15,435 nt of DNA, from contig PMYJ01000255.1 in NCBI GenBank assembly GCA_003170875.1, forward strand, positions 796-16,230, in the 5' to 3' direction. The position numbers and the translations under genes are program-made. The notes beneath the pieces are model-generated. The model made no database searches. It was not told where the DNA came from and saw only the letters and a program-made list of their open reading frames with translations. Positions 1 through 7,098 of this stretch are shown here, piece by piece (position 1 is the stretch's first letter; each line of letters starts with the position of its first letter). Origin of the DNA: Candidatus Dormiibacterota bacterium (GTDB lineage Bacteria; Chloroflexota; Dormibacteria; Aeolococcales; Aeolococcaceae).

Positions 1-1370
1 GCTGCGCTGCCGTCTCCGAAGTTGAACGTGTAGCTGGAGATCGGGTTGGAGCCGGGGGCGGATGCGGTCGCGTTGGCGGTCACCGGGAGCGGCGCCTGGC
101 CGGACGCCGGGCTCAGGCTCAATGCTGCCGTCGGGCCGTGCTCGACGTTGACCGACGCCGTGGCCGTGGAGGTGGCCCCGGTGCTGTCGGTGACCGTCAC
201 CGTGACCGTGAAGTTTCCGGTCGACGCGTAGGTGTGCGCGGCGGTGGCAGCGGAGCCGCTCACCGCGGTGCTGCCGTCTCCGAAGTTGAAGGAGTAGGTG
301 GAGATGGACACGCCGGTCGCGTCGCTGGAGGCGGCCGCGCTCGCCGTCACCGGGAGTGGCGCGCTTCCCGAGGAAGGGCTCACGCTGAGTGCTGCGGCCG
401 GTTGACCCACCGTCTCCTGGGCGGTGGCGGCGGCGGAGACCCCGGCGGTGTCGGTGACCGTGACCGTCACCGTGTACACGCCGCCCTTGGTGTACGTGTG
501 CGTCGCGGTCGAGGCCGCCTGAGGACCGACCGTCGTCCCGTCGCCGAAGGTGAAGGTGTAGGTGGAGATGGCGTGGGTGCCGGGTGTCGACGCCGACGCG
601 TTGGCGGTGACCTGCTGGTTGACCGGCGTCGACACCGGGCTGAGGGTCAGCGCCGCGACCGGTGCGCCGCCCGGCGTCCCGGCCTTGAAGACGGCCACGA
701 CGGCGCCGAAGTACTGGCTGGAGCCTGACGTCATGGTCATCGACTGGCCGGCGGTGGAGGAGGAGAGGGAGTCCTCCAGGCCGTTGACCGCCCACCAGTT
801 GGAGACCGCGGATTCGCGGGGAGTGAAGCCCCCGCCCGCCGTCAGGCCGCTGCCGACATTGGTCTGCCCGCCCACGCCAACGACCAGCTCCCCGGCGCCG
901 CCGATGGCGGCGGTGGGCCCGGCCTGCAGGGAGCTGCTGCTGCCGCTGCCGTTGGTCACCTGGTCGAGCGCCGACGTGGTGGCGATCCCCGAGTACTCGC
1001 CGACGGTCACGGCGCCGCCACCGCCTGCGAGGGTGACGGTCACGCTGCCGGCCTTCGAGTTCTGGAGGTAGTAGAGGTCGACGTGCCCGTTGCCGTAGTT
1101 CACCGAGCTGGCCCGCGTCCAGGCACCGTTGATGTTGTCCGAGACCCCCGTGACGGGGTCGGTGCCCGAGTCGTTGGTGGTGATGCCCGCCACCAGCAGG
1201 TCACTCGCCGTCACCGCCTTGGTCAGGGCGAGGCCGGAGCCGACCGTGTTCGCTCCCTGGACGAATGCCGGGGAGGTCGCCGCGCTCACTCCCGTGCCCG
1301 CGCTCTGGAAGACCGATGCGACGACCGCGGCGCCCGCGATGAGATAGGCGAAATTGCGGCGGCGCGCCAT
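1..1370 (-). CDS. Secreted PKD-repeat surface protein (3' end outside window)
   Basis: About 456 codons are visible and the frame runs open off the left edge, so the protein is longer. It starts with MARRRNFAYL, a signal peptide (RRR, then a hydrophobic stretch to about residue 23) with a likely cleavage site after VSA near residue 31. Residues ~35-230 form a Ser/Thr/Gly-rich all-beta domain that I cannot name. Three PKD (polycystic kidney disease, Ig-like) repeats of 87-89 residues follow, starting near residues 237, 324 and 413 and each carrying F-[TN]-F-G-D-G. The third is cut by the edge. PKD domains act in extracellular adhesion or carbohydrate binding. The ATG overlaps the methyltransferase stop (TGATG) with a purine-rich GAGG just upstream, so it is the last visible gene of a leftward operon. 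Inferred role: exported adhesin or matrix protein made together with glycan enzymes. Whether it carries a sortase, TM or catalytic C-terminus is unknown. Confidence 0.85.
   Translation of the reverse strand, partial: MARRRNFAYLIAGAAVVASVFQSAGTGVSAATSPAFVQGANTVGSGLALTKAVTASDLLVAGITTNDSGTDPVTGVSDNINGAWTRASSVNYGNGHVDLYYLQNSKAGSVTVTLAGGGGAVTVGEYSGIATTSALDQVTNGSGSSSSLQAGPTAAIGGAGELVVGVGGQTNVGSGLTAGGGFTPRESAVSNWWAVNGLEDSLSSSTAGQSMTMTSGSSQYFGAVVAVFKAGTPGGAPVAALTLSPVSTPVNQQVTANASASTPGTHAISTYTFTFGDGTTVGPQAASTATHTYTKGGVYTVTVTVTDTAGVSAAATAQETVGQPAAALSVSPSSGSAPLPVTASAAASSDATGVSISTYSFNFGDGSTAVSGSAATAAHTYASTGNFTVTVTVTDSTGATSTATASVNVEHGPTAALSLSPASGQAPLPVTANATASAPGSNPISSYTFNFGDGSA
6..671 (-). repeat. Tandem PKD repeats of about 264 bp inside the surface gene
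   Basis: Three tandem units of about 264 bp encode the PKD domains. A 21-nt stretch covering the NFGDGS codons is identical at 6-26 and 270-290, exactly 264 bp apart, and its diverged counterpart ends at 554, again 264 bp away. The Val-Thr-rich strand of each unit is likewise repeated. Near-identical units allow copy-number change by recombination. More copies probably lie beyond the left edge. Confidence 0.8.
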
Positions 1371-2137
1371 CACCTCGACCCCGGCAGCGGGTCACGCTCC
1401 CGCGGGGAGGCTGTCTCCGGCACCCTCGCCGCGCAGACCGCGAGCATCCACTTGGGTGCGAGGGGTGAGCCGTATGCGCGTTCCTCAACGATGCGCAGCC
1501 CCGCGTCCTCGAGCATCCGATGAAACTGGGCACGGCTGTGATGGGTGACGATCCCGGTCCATTCGGGCAGGACTCCCCCGGCGCGCCACGCGCTCAGCCA
1601 TCGCTGTGGCCTTCTTCCCACGTAGCTGGGGTGGCGGAGCATCCAGAGCGGGTTCCGGTTGGTCGTGTCGACCAGCAGCTGTCCGTTGGGAGCGAGCACC
1701 CTGCACATCTCCCTCAACGCGGCGGTCGGATCGGGCAGATGGACGAGGAGATCGGCAGCGATCACGGAATCGAAGCTCCCGGACGGGAAGGGGAGGGGCT
1801 CACGGGCGTCGACCCGGACCAGGGAGAGATCTTTCGCGGGGACCCCGGACTCCTCCGCCGCGCGCGCCGCCCGGGTGAGCATCTCGTCCGAGATGTCGGC
1901 CAGGGTCACGGTGTGGCTCCGGGCGAGCGGCACCGCGATCCGTCCGGGCCCGCCGCCCAGGTCCAGCACCCTGCTCCCGGGCCTGCTATCCGCAAACCGG
2001 AGCAGGTCGCGCCGCTTGGCGGCATAGAGGTTGCGGAAGGGGTTGTCCTGGGCGTCGGGACGGAAGTGGTCGGCGTAGCTTCCGTCGCTGAAGACGGTGC
2101 GGCTCAGCGACTCCTTCTGCGCCAAGACCGCGCTCAC
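1370..2137 (-). CDS. Class I SAM-dependent methyltransferase
   Basis: A 255-residue class I methyltransferase of the Methyltransf_11 type. Motif I (VLDLGGGPG) is at residues 57-65, an acidic strand-2 motif follows (TLADIS), then VRVDAREPLPF, and the post-I motif SVIAADLLVHLPD with the typical REMCRVLAPNGQLLVDT segment. The length suits a small-molecule or sugar methyltransferase. The GTG start at 2137 makes a 4-nt GTGA overlap with the upstream methyltransferase stop, and it gives a protein that begins shortly before the fold. The reading frame stays open far upstream, but that part is a shadow of the neighbouring genes. In this operon it most likely O-methylates a sugar of the glycan or its lipid-linked precursor. 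The substrate cannot be read from the sequence. Confidence 0.88.
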   Translation of the reverse strand: MSAVLAQKESLSRTVFSDGSYADHFRPDAQDNPFRNLYAAKRRDLLRFADSRPGSRVLDLGGGPGRIAVPLARSHTVTLADISDEMLTRAARAAEESGVPAKDLSLVRVDAREPLPFPSGSFDSVIAADLLVHLPDPTAALREMCRVLAPNGQLLVDTTNRNPLWMLRHPSYVGRRPQRWLSAWRAGGVLPEWTGIVTHHSRAQFHRMLEDAGLRIVEERAYGSPLAPKWMLAVCAARVPETASPRERDPLPGSR

Positions 2138-3063
2138 GAGACCGTCGCCCGCGAGGCGGCGTGGTCGGGCGCGGCGGGCCGCCGGCCGGACACCGCGTAG
2201 GACTCGGCGAAGATCAAGGACGCGAGCCGCCCCCTGCGGCCGCGCCGTGCCACCCACTTCCACACGGCCTGCGTGGCGGCCAGGGCGGGTCTCTCCGCGA
2301 AGGCCGGGACGAGCGGGTACTGCTTGGTCCCGCGCACGTAGACGGGCAGGCCGAGGATGACCGGTCGCACCCGGATGTCGACCATCCCGGCCTCCGCGAA
2401 GGCGCGGGTCAACTCGTGCACGGGGAGGTGGCGCTGCCAGAAGCCGGGATCCATCTCGTGCCGCAAGAGCCGCCGGAGCAGGTTGCGGGGCCCGAACCAG
2501 CGTGACCGGCCGGTGCCCCGCCAGACCGAGACCGGCGTCTTGGTGATGACGACCGCGCGTCCACCGGGAGCGACCAGCCGCTCCAGCCTCGCGATGATCT
2601 CGCGCCACTCGGGGACGTACTCGAGCACCCGCACGCTCATCACCAGGTCGAAGGTGGTGCCGGGATCGAAGTGGGCCGCATCTCCTTGCAGGAAGCTCAC
2701 GTGCTTGGCCGCCACGGCGGCCCGCGCCTGCTCCAACATCTTGGGCGAGAGGTCCAGGGCCACCACGCGGGCGGCGCGATCCGCCAGCAGAGGCGTCCAC
2801 GTGCCCGGCCCGCAGCCGATCTCCAGGGCGGTCCCGACCGGCCCACTCCCCAGCTCCTCGACGAGGACCTGGTGGGTCTGCGCCTTCTCGACGAGCACGA
2901 CCGGGTTCTTCTCCCAACGCAGGCGCCTGTAGTAGCTGCTGGCCTCGTCGAAGATGACGGCGATGCCGTCCTGGACGCGCGGGCTGTCCCCGGTGGGGAC
3001 CTGCTCGCCGGGGGCGCCGTCCACCCGGGATGCCGGGGCGCGGGCGTACGGTGCCACGCTCAC
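2134..3063 (-). CDS. Class I SAM-dependent methyltransferase, second copy
   Basis: A 309-residue methyltransferase that is distinct from the next gene. Motif I is LEIGCGPGTW at residues 80-89, followed by VVALDLSPKMLEQA, a GDAAHFDP segment, LVMSVRVLEYVPEW, and RLVAPGGRAVVITKTP. The N-terminal ~40 residues are low-complexity; the fold begins near FDEASSYYRRLRWEKNP, a preamble common in glycan-cluster methyltransferases. The GTG at 3063 overlaps the glycosyltransferase stop as GTGA. An in-frame GTG at 3057 sits 9 nt after GGAGG and may be the better start, shortening the protein by two residues. The C-terminal ~80 residues (LLRRLLRHEMDPGFW onward) may set acceptor specificity. Probable role: methylation of a glycan unit. 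This is inferred only from its position between a glycosyltransferase and another methyltransferase. Confidence 0.87.
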   Translation of the reverse strand: MSVAPYARAPASRVDGAPGEQVPTGDSPRVQDGIAVIFDEASSYYRRLRWEKNPVVLVEKAQTHQVLVEELGSGPVGTALEIGCGPGTWTPLLADRAARVVALDLSPKMLEQARAAVAAKHVSFLQGDAAHFDPGTTFDLVMSVRVLEYVPEWREIIARLERLVAPGGRAVVITKTPVSVWRGTGRSRWFGPRNLLRRLLRHEMDPGFWQRHLPVHELTRAFAEAGMVDIRVRPVILGLPVYVRGTKQYPLVPAFAERPALAATQAVWKWVARRGRRGRLASLIFAESYAVSGRRPAAPDHAASRATVS

Positions 3064-4319
3064 GCCCCTCCGGCGCGGGCGGAGGCCACTTCGGCATGGA
3101 AGGCCTCGAGCCGGGCCGCGGCGCCGGCCCAGCCGTACCTCTCCACGGCCAGGGCACGTCCCGCGTCCCCGAGGCGGCGGCCCAGAGCCGGGTCCGCGAG
3201 CAGGCGGAGGATGCTGCCGGCCATCTCCGCGGGCTCGTCGGCGAGCAGCAGGTGCTCGCCATCGGCGACGTCGAGCCCCTCGGCACCCAGGGTGGTGGAG
3301 ACGACCGGCTTTGCCATCGACAGCCCCTCCAGCACCTTGAGGCGCGTCCCCCCTCCGACACGGAGGGGAGCCACCACAACGCTGGCTCTGCGCAGATAGG
3401 GCAGCACGTCGTCGACGGCGCCGGCGACGATGACGCCAGGAGTGGCGAGCCGGCGCAGCAGGGCGGGGGTGCCCCGGCCGACGATGGTGAGCACCGCCCC
3501 CGGCCGGGCCCGGCGGACCCTGGGGAGGACCTCCTCCACGAACCAGGCCACGCCATCGGCGTTGGGACGGTAGTTGAGGCTGCCCACGAAGAGCAGCGCC
3601 TCCGGGTCGACCGGGGAGGAATCGGGCTGCAGGTGCTCGGTGTCCACGGCATTGGGTACGACCGCCGTCGGCACTCCGGGGTGGGCGCTGCGGATAGCCG
3701 CCGCGTCGATCGCGGACGTCGCCACACAACCGGCGGCGCGCAACCACGCCCGCTGCTCCTCGTGCCGCACCTTCGAAGCCTCCACCCGTCCGAAGAAACG
3801 GCGCACGGAGGAGGTCTCGATCCGGGCCACCCGCTCTAGGAGCTGGTACTCGATGTTGTGCTCGTCGACCACCACCGGGGTGTCGCCCGGGAACCGGAAG
3901 CACATCATCTGGCTGGACTCGACCTGCACGATGTCGAAGCGGCGATCGCCGAGAAGGGCGTCCAGCTCCCGCTGCATCGCCTCCGAATGGAGGGCGTTGA
4001 GGTGGAACGAGGAGTGGCCGCCGAGCGACGCCAGCTGATGCCGGCGCCGCGACTCGAGGGCGGCGGGCGGTGGCACCCGATGCACCGCATCGAGGGTCCG
4101 GCGCAGGCCGGCCCAGTCGCGCCCGTCCTCGGCGGACCCGTAGGCGATCAGCGTCACCCGGTGCCGCCGGGCCAGCTGCAGCGCCAGATGGTGAACGCGC
4201 AGGGCGAACCCCCAGGTGGGTGGCGACGGTGCCTCGGGGCAGACGATGAGGACGCGTCGGCCCGAAGCCGGGTCGACGCTGGTGGGCGCGGCGGGGAGTC
4301 GCCTCTCCATCACGGACAA
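3060..4319 (-). CDS. GT4-family glycosyltransferase
   Basis: A 419-residue GT-B glycosyltransferase of family GT4. The N-terminal Rossmann domain starts at about residue 22 (RRVLIVCPEAPSPPTWGFAL, then a LARRHRVTL strand). The C-terminal domain starts near residue 240 (LLFVGSLNYRPNADG) and carries the donor-site segment PLRVGGGTRLKVLEGLSMAKPVVST around residues 316-340. The N-terminal half resembles the PEP-CTERM/exosortase-associated sugar transferases, but that match is from memory. It is the first gene of the leftward operon and leads into the methyltransferases through a GTGA overlap. Start choice: TTG at 4319 has GGAG 6 nt upstream; GTG at 4313 and ATG at 4310 are in frame but further from that GGAG. 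It probably transfers a sugar from a nucleotide donor to a lipid-linked acceptor at the inner face of the membrane. Confidence 0.9.
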   Translation of the reverse strand: MSVMERRLPAAPTSVDPASGRRVLIVCPEAPSPPTWGFALRVHHLALQLARRHRVTLIAYGSAEDGRDWAGLRRTLDAVHRVPPPAALESRRRHQLASLGGHSSFHLNALHSEAMQRELDALLGDRRFDIVQVESSQMMCFRFPGDTPVVVDEHNIEYQLLERVARIETSSVRRFFGRVEASKVRHEEQRAWLRAAGCVATSAIDAAAIRSAHPGVPTAVVPNAVDTEHLQPDSSPVDPEALLFVGSLNYRPNADGVAWFVEEVLPRVRRARPGAVLTIVGRGTPALLRRLATPGVIVAGAVDDVLPYLRRASVVVAPLRVGGGTRLKVLEGLSMAKPVVSTTLGAEGLDVADGEHLLLADEPAEMAGSILRLLADPALGRRLGDAGRALAVERYGWAGAAARLEAFHAEVASARAGGA

Positions 4320-4464
4320 GGTGATCTCCGCGGCGGCGGCCGCCTGGAACGCATGAATCGATTCTGGCTAGCGAGTGCCGGGGCCGCCATGGGACCCGGC
4401 GGCATCCCGACTGGGACAGATGTCTCGGTAGGCAGGCGGACACCCCCTCGCCCATACTCAGTCC
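4320..4464. promoter_or_regulatory. Divergent promoter region between the two GT4 operons
   Basis: A 145-bp gap between head-to-head operons, so it should hold both promoters. It contains an AT-rich perfect palindrome GAATCGATTC (4355-4364), an inverted pair GCCGCC/GGCGGC (4383-4388, 4398-4403), and GGGACAGATGTCTC (4413-4426), an inverted repeat with one mismatch. A -10-like CATACT lies at 4453-4458, six bases before the GTG at 4465. No convincing -35 was found for either direction. Confidence 0.5.
4413..4426. promoter_or_regulatory. Candidate operator, GGGAC-N4-GTCYC inverted repeat
   Basis: GGGAC-AGAT-GTCTC, 5-bp arms with one mismatch. The same layout, with perfect arms, recurs at 9752-9765 in the other divergent promoter region. 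It lies 52 bp before the rightward GT4 start and 94 bp before the leftward one. The function as a binding site is inferred from recurrence only. Confidence 0.35.
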
Positions 4465-5799
4465 GTGCACCTGACCCGCGTCGGGGTCGGCCTGGGCATG
4501 CCAGCGCAGGGATCAGTGAACAGAGAGCAGGAGCCGGGGCGCGCGTCGGCCGGGGTGGCCCTTCGGGTCGTCATCGGTGTTCACGACGGCGGCATCAGCG
4601 GGGTGAACACCTACGCCGAGCACGTCGCCGCGGCGGCAGCGGCAGCCTCGGTCGACGTGACCCTCCTGGCCACTCACGCGGGGCTGGCGCTCACGCTGGA
4701 GCGGAGGCTCGAGGGCACCGGCGTCCGCGTGGTCGATCTTGGTCTGAAAGAGGCGACCGCGTGGCAGCGGCGGCTGGAGCGGTTGTCTCCCGGCTACGCG
4801 GCCCGACGTCTCCGCGCCGCCATCCGCCTCGGGCTGCCCCGACTCGGGCACTACGACGCGGCCCACGCCAACCACCCTGCCCTGGCCGCCGCTCTCCGCC
4901 CGCTGGCAGACCGGGTGGTGGTGGCGGCCTGGTTCCACCCCCATGCCCCGATCGGGCGGGCCGTCGCCACCTGGCGGCACACGGGACGCCGCTTTCCCCG
5001 CAGCGCCGCGATGGCCGCCAAGGGAGTGCTCCACTACCGCAACGATGTCCGCGGCTACCGCGCCGCGGATTGCGCCGTCGCTCCGACGCTCGTCCTCACC
5101 GAGGAGCTCCGCCGGGCTGGAATACCCGCTCTCCACAGCCCGCCACCCTGCCGGGGGGTCGGGGGGGGGCCGCGGGCCGAACGCGACGGCGACCCCACCG
5201 CCCGCTTGCTCATCTGCAGCGGCGACCTGGCCCACCCGCGCAAGAACGTCGCTCTGGCGATCGCGGCTGTGGGTCTCCTCGCCGCCCGGGGGCGACCGAT
5301 CGCGCTCGATCTGGTCGGCCGTAACGCGGAGAGGCTCGATGCCGCGCTGGACCGCCTCCCCCACGGGGTGGAGGTGAGGCGTCTGGGGTCGCTGCCGCCC
5401 TCCGAGGTCCATGCCCTGATGCGGGACGCGGACGCCCTCCTCCTGCCCAGCCTCTTCGAGGAGTGGGGCTACGTCGCCGTCGAGGCCGCCTTGCAGGGGA
5501 CGCCGGTCGTCAGCCTCCCCGTCTACCCGTTCCCCGAGATGCTGGCCGGGCGCCTGGGGTGCTGCGCCGGCGGGATGAGCGCCCGCGCCTTCGCCGACGC
5601 CGTCGACGAGCTTCTGGCCGACCCTCCGGACCGCGTGCAGCTGGCCGCGTCGGCCGAGGAGCGCTTTGGGCTGGAGACCGTCGGCCGCCGCCTGCGGAGC
5701 ATCTGGGAGGGCCCCCTCGTCCGGGCCGCGCCGCTCGAGGAGCGGGTGACGATGCCTATAGGCACCGCGCATCCCGTCGGCAACGAGCGCACCCGGTGA
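4465..5799 (+). CDS. GT4-family glycosyltransferase, second
   Basis: A 444-residue GT-B glycosyltransferase. The conserved fold begins at residue ~33 (LRVVIGVHDGGISGVNTYAEHV). The C-terminal GT1-like domain starts near residue 247 (LLICSGDLAHPRKNV) and carries the E-x7-E catalytic/donor motif E332-EWGYVAV-E340 followed by GTPVV. The linker between the domains holds a run of nine G bases (5161-5169). Start: GTG at 4465 has a -10-like hexamer six bases upstream and no Shine-Dalgarno, so a leaderless message is possible. In-frame ATG 4498 and GTG 4516 (AGGGA just upstream) are alternatives, and all three precede the fold. The stop overlaps the next gene as GTGA. Likely role: addition of a sugar to the repeat unit on its lipid carrier. 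Confidence 0.9.
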   Translation: MHLTRVGVGLGMPAQGSVNREQEPGRASAGVALRVVIGVHDGGISGVNTYAEHVAAAAAAASVDVTLLATHAGLALTLERRLEGTGVRVVDLGLKEATAWQRRLERLSPGYAARRLRAAIRLGLPRLGHYDAAHANHPALAAALRPLADRVVVAAWFHPHAPIGRAVATWRHTGRRFPRSAAMAAKGVLHYRNDVRGYRAADCAVAPTLVLTEELRRAGIPALHSPPPCRGVGGGPRAERDGDPTARLLICSGDLAHPRKNVALAIAAVGLLAARGRPIALDLVGRNAERLDAALDRLPHGVEVRRLGSLPPSEVHALMRDADALLLPSLFEEWGYVAVEAALQGTPVVSLPVYPFPEMLAGRLGCCAGGMSARAFADAVDELLADPPDRVQLAASAEERFGLETVGRRLRSIWEGPLVRAAPLEERVTMPIGTAHPVGNERTR

Positions 5800-6965
5800 C
5801 CGTCGCCGTCACTCCACCCCGCCTGGTCGCCACCTGCCACCACGGACTCGAGGCCTTCCTCCGCCTCGAGCCGGAGTGGCGCGCGCTGGTGGAGCGCTCC
5901 CGGACGACCAACCCCTTCCTGAGCTGGGAGTGGGTCTCCGAATGGGGGCGCAGCTTCTGGGGTGGGAACCTGGTGGTGGTCGTCGTCGAGATGTCGAGCG
6001 GTCCGGTGGCGATCGCACCCTTTCACGAGTACGAGGGGCTGCCCGCTCCCGGGCTGAGGGCCCCGTCGCTCGAGCTGATGGGGCCGCGCCGCCGCCGGTA
6101 CCGGCAGATGTTCGAGTTGGCCGAGGCCCTGGTCGACCCCGATGACGCCGTCCCCGCCCTCGCCATGGTCGTGGACCGGCTCTGTGCCGAGGGAAGGTGG
6201 AGCTGGCTCGAGGTCGGCGCCTGGGGAGAGGGGGCCGGCTGGTGGCAGGAGGCGATAGGCGTGGCGGAGGCGAAGGCCACGGCGGCGGTCGAGGGTCGGC
6301 GCGACGTCCTGATCATGGACCTGGGCAGGACCTGGGAGGAGCTTCGCGGCCAGCTGCGCCGCAACGTCAAGGAGAGCATCCGGCGCGCTTACAACGCCCC
6401 GGCACGCGACGGCATCCGCCTCGTCTACTCCGAGCACCGCGGCGTCGCCGGCCTCGATCCCGTGCTGGACGACCTCTTCGCGCTCCACTCCGCGCGGGCC
6501 GGCGCGGGGAGGGGGGTCGCTCATCCGGACTACTTCTCGGACCCGGCGGTCCGCGGTTTCGTCCGGCGCGTGGCCCATCGCCTGGCGGAGGCCGACCGGC
6601 TCAGCCTCGGGATCGTGGAGCAGGACGGCCGCCGTGTGGCGGTGCGCTTCCATATGGAGATGCACGGGGTCCTCTACCTCTACCACTCCGGGTTCGACCC
6701 GGAGCTTTGGCGGTACAGCGTCGCCACCCTGGCGACCGTGGAGGCGATCAAGGCCGCGATCGCCCGGGGCCTCCGGGGCGTCAACTTCTCGCTCGGGGTG
6801 GACCAGGCGAAGGCCCGCTGGAACGTTCGCAGCGTTCCTTTCGAGCGAGTCCAGATTGTCAGGGGCACCGCTGGAGCCCGCCGGGTGTCCGCCCTGTACA
6901 GCGGCGTGCGCCATGCCCGCCAGGCCGGCTCGGGCGTGGCCCGGATGGCCCACCTGGGACACTGA
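5796..6965 (+). CDS. CelD/BcsL-type GNAT acyltransferase
   Basis: A 389-residue protein of the GNAT-fold family annotated as 'CelD/BcsL, acetyltransferase involved in cellulose biosynthesis' (Acetyltransf_6). The N-terminal half contains NPFLSWEWVSEWGRSFW (around residues 39-55), typical of this group. The transferase domain runs from about residue 181 (LRGQLRRNVKESIRRA) to the signature VNFSLGVDQAKARWN near 328-342. Between them lie DRLSLGIVEQDGRRVAVRFHMEMHG and LYLYHSGFDPELWRYS. The GTG start overlaps the upstream glycosyltransferase stop (GTGA), so the two proteins are probably made together. Family members are found in exopolysaccharide clusters and are thought to acylate sugars or precursors; the actual acyl donor here is unknown. 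A related but different FemAB-like protein ends the downstream operon. Confidence 0.85.
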   Translation: MTVAVTPPRLVATCHHGLEAFLRLEPEWRALVERSRTTNPFLSWEWVSEWGRSFWGGNLVVVVVEMSSGPVAIAPFHEYEGLPAPGLRAPSLELMGPRRRRYRQMFELAEALVDPDDAVPALAMVVDRLCAEGRWSWLEVGAWGEGAGWWQEAIGVAEAKATAAVEGRRDVLIMDLGRTWEELRGQLRRNVKESIRRAYNAPARDGIRLVYSEHRGVAGLDPVLDDLFALHSARAGAGRGVAHPDYFSDPAVRGFVRRVAHRLAEADRLSLGIVEQDGRRVAVRFHMEMHGVLYLYHSGFDPELWRYSVATLATVEAIKAAIARGLRGVNFSLGVDQAKARWNVRSVPFERVQIVRGTAGARRVSALYSGVRHARQAGSGVARMAHLGH

Positions 6966-7004
6966 CCACACTCACCGCGCCGGCCGCCGCATCGGTCGGG
7001 TGCG

Positions 7005-7022
7005 GGTGGCGCCGGCGCCACC
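7005..7022. terminator. 18-bp perfect palindrome after the CelD-like gene
   Basis: GGTGGCGCCGGCGCCACC is its own reverse complement and can fold as a 7-bp stem with a CCGG loop, 40 nt after the CelD-like stop. No T-run follows, so a classical Rho-independent terminator is not supported. It could act as a weak terminator, an mRNA-stabilising hairpin or a protein-binding site ahead of the flippase promoter. Confidence 0.3.
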
Positions 7023-7032
7023 GGCGCTTCTC

Positions 7033-7043
7033 CGATGTCCCGG
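7033..7043 (-). promoter_or_regulatory. Candidate operator half-site CCGGGACATCG
   Basis: On the minus strand this reads CCGGGACATCG, an exact 11-bp match to 9750-9760 in the Wzz/GT2 promoter region. It lies 20 bp upstream of the proposed flippase -35. It is a single half-site without the second arm of the inverted repeat. Confidence 0.3.
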
Positions 7044-7062
7044 TGGCGGTGCGATCCGCCCA

Positions 7063-7091
7063 TTCACCGGTGCCGCGCCGCCCGTCACACT
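7063..7091 (+). promoter_or_regulatory. Putative flippase promoter, leaderless
   Basis: TTCACC (7063-7068), a 17-bp spacer and CACACT (7086-7091) make an acceptable sigma-70-like pair. The hexamer ends 7 nt before the ATG at 7099, the distance expected if transcription starts at the start codon. Each box matches only part of its consensus (TTGACA/TATAAT), so this is tentative. Confidence 0.35.
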
Positions 7092-7098
7092 GGGTGGG

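Noticed and set aside
46..1548. Several plus-strand open frames over the PKD gene
   Set aside because: They are shadows. The minus strand gives a signal peptide plus three PKD repeats, and the plus-strand repeats only reflect the repeated DNA.
2138..3727. Upstream part of a 785-codon minus-strand open frame ending at 1370
   Set aside because: Only the last 255 codons form a recognisable protein (the methyltransferase). The rest is low-complexity Arg/Pro/Gly translation lying over the second methyltransferase and the GT4 gene in another frame.
3064..4470. Upstream part of a 778-codon minus-strand open frame ending at 2134
   Set aside because: It overlaps the GT4 gene completely in a different frame and has no recognisable domain; only the segment from 3063 down is the methyltransferase.
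4513..5772. 419-codon minus-strand open frame opposite the GT4 gene
   Set aside because: Antisense frame typical of high-GC DNA. Its composition is Gly/Arg/Asp/Pro-rich without motifs, while the plus strand encodes a clear GT4 enzyme.
5523..6971. 482-codon minus-strand open frame opposite the CelD-like gene
   Set aside because: No motif or hydrophobic pattern; the sense strand carries the CelD/BcsL signatures and fits the operon.
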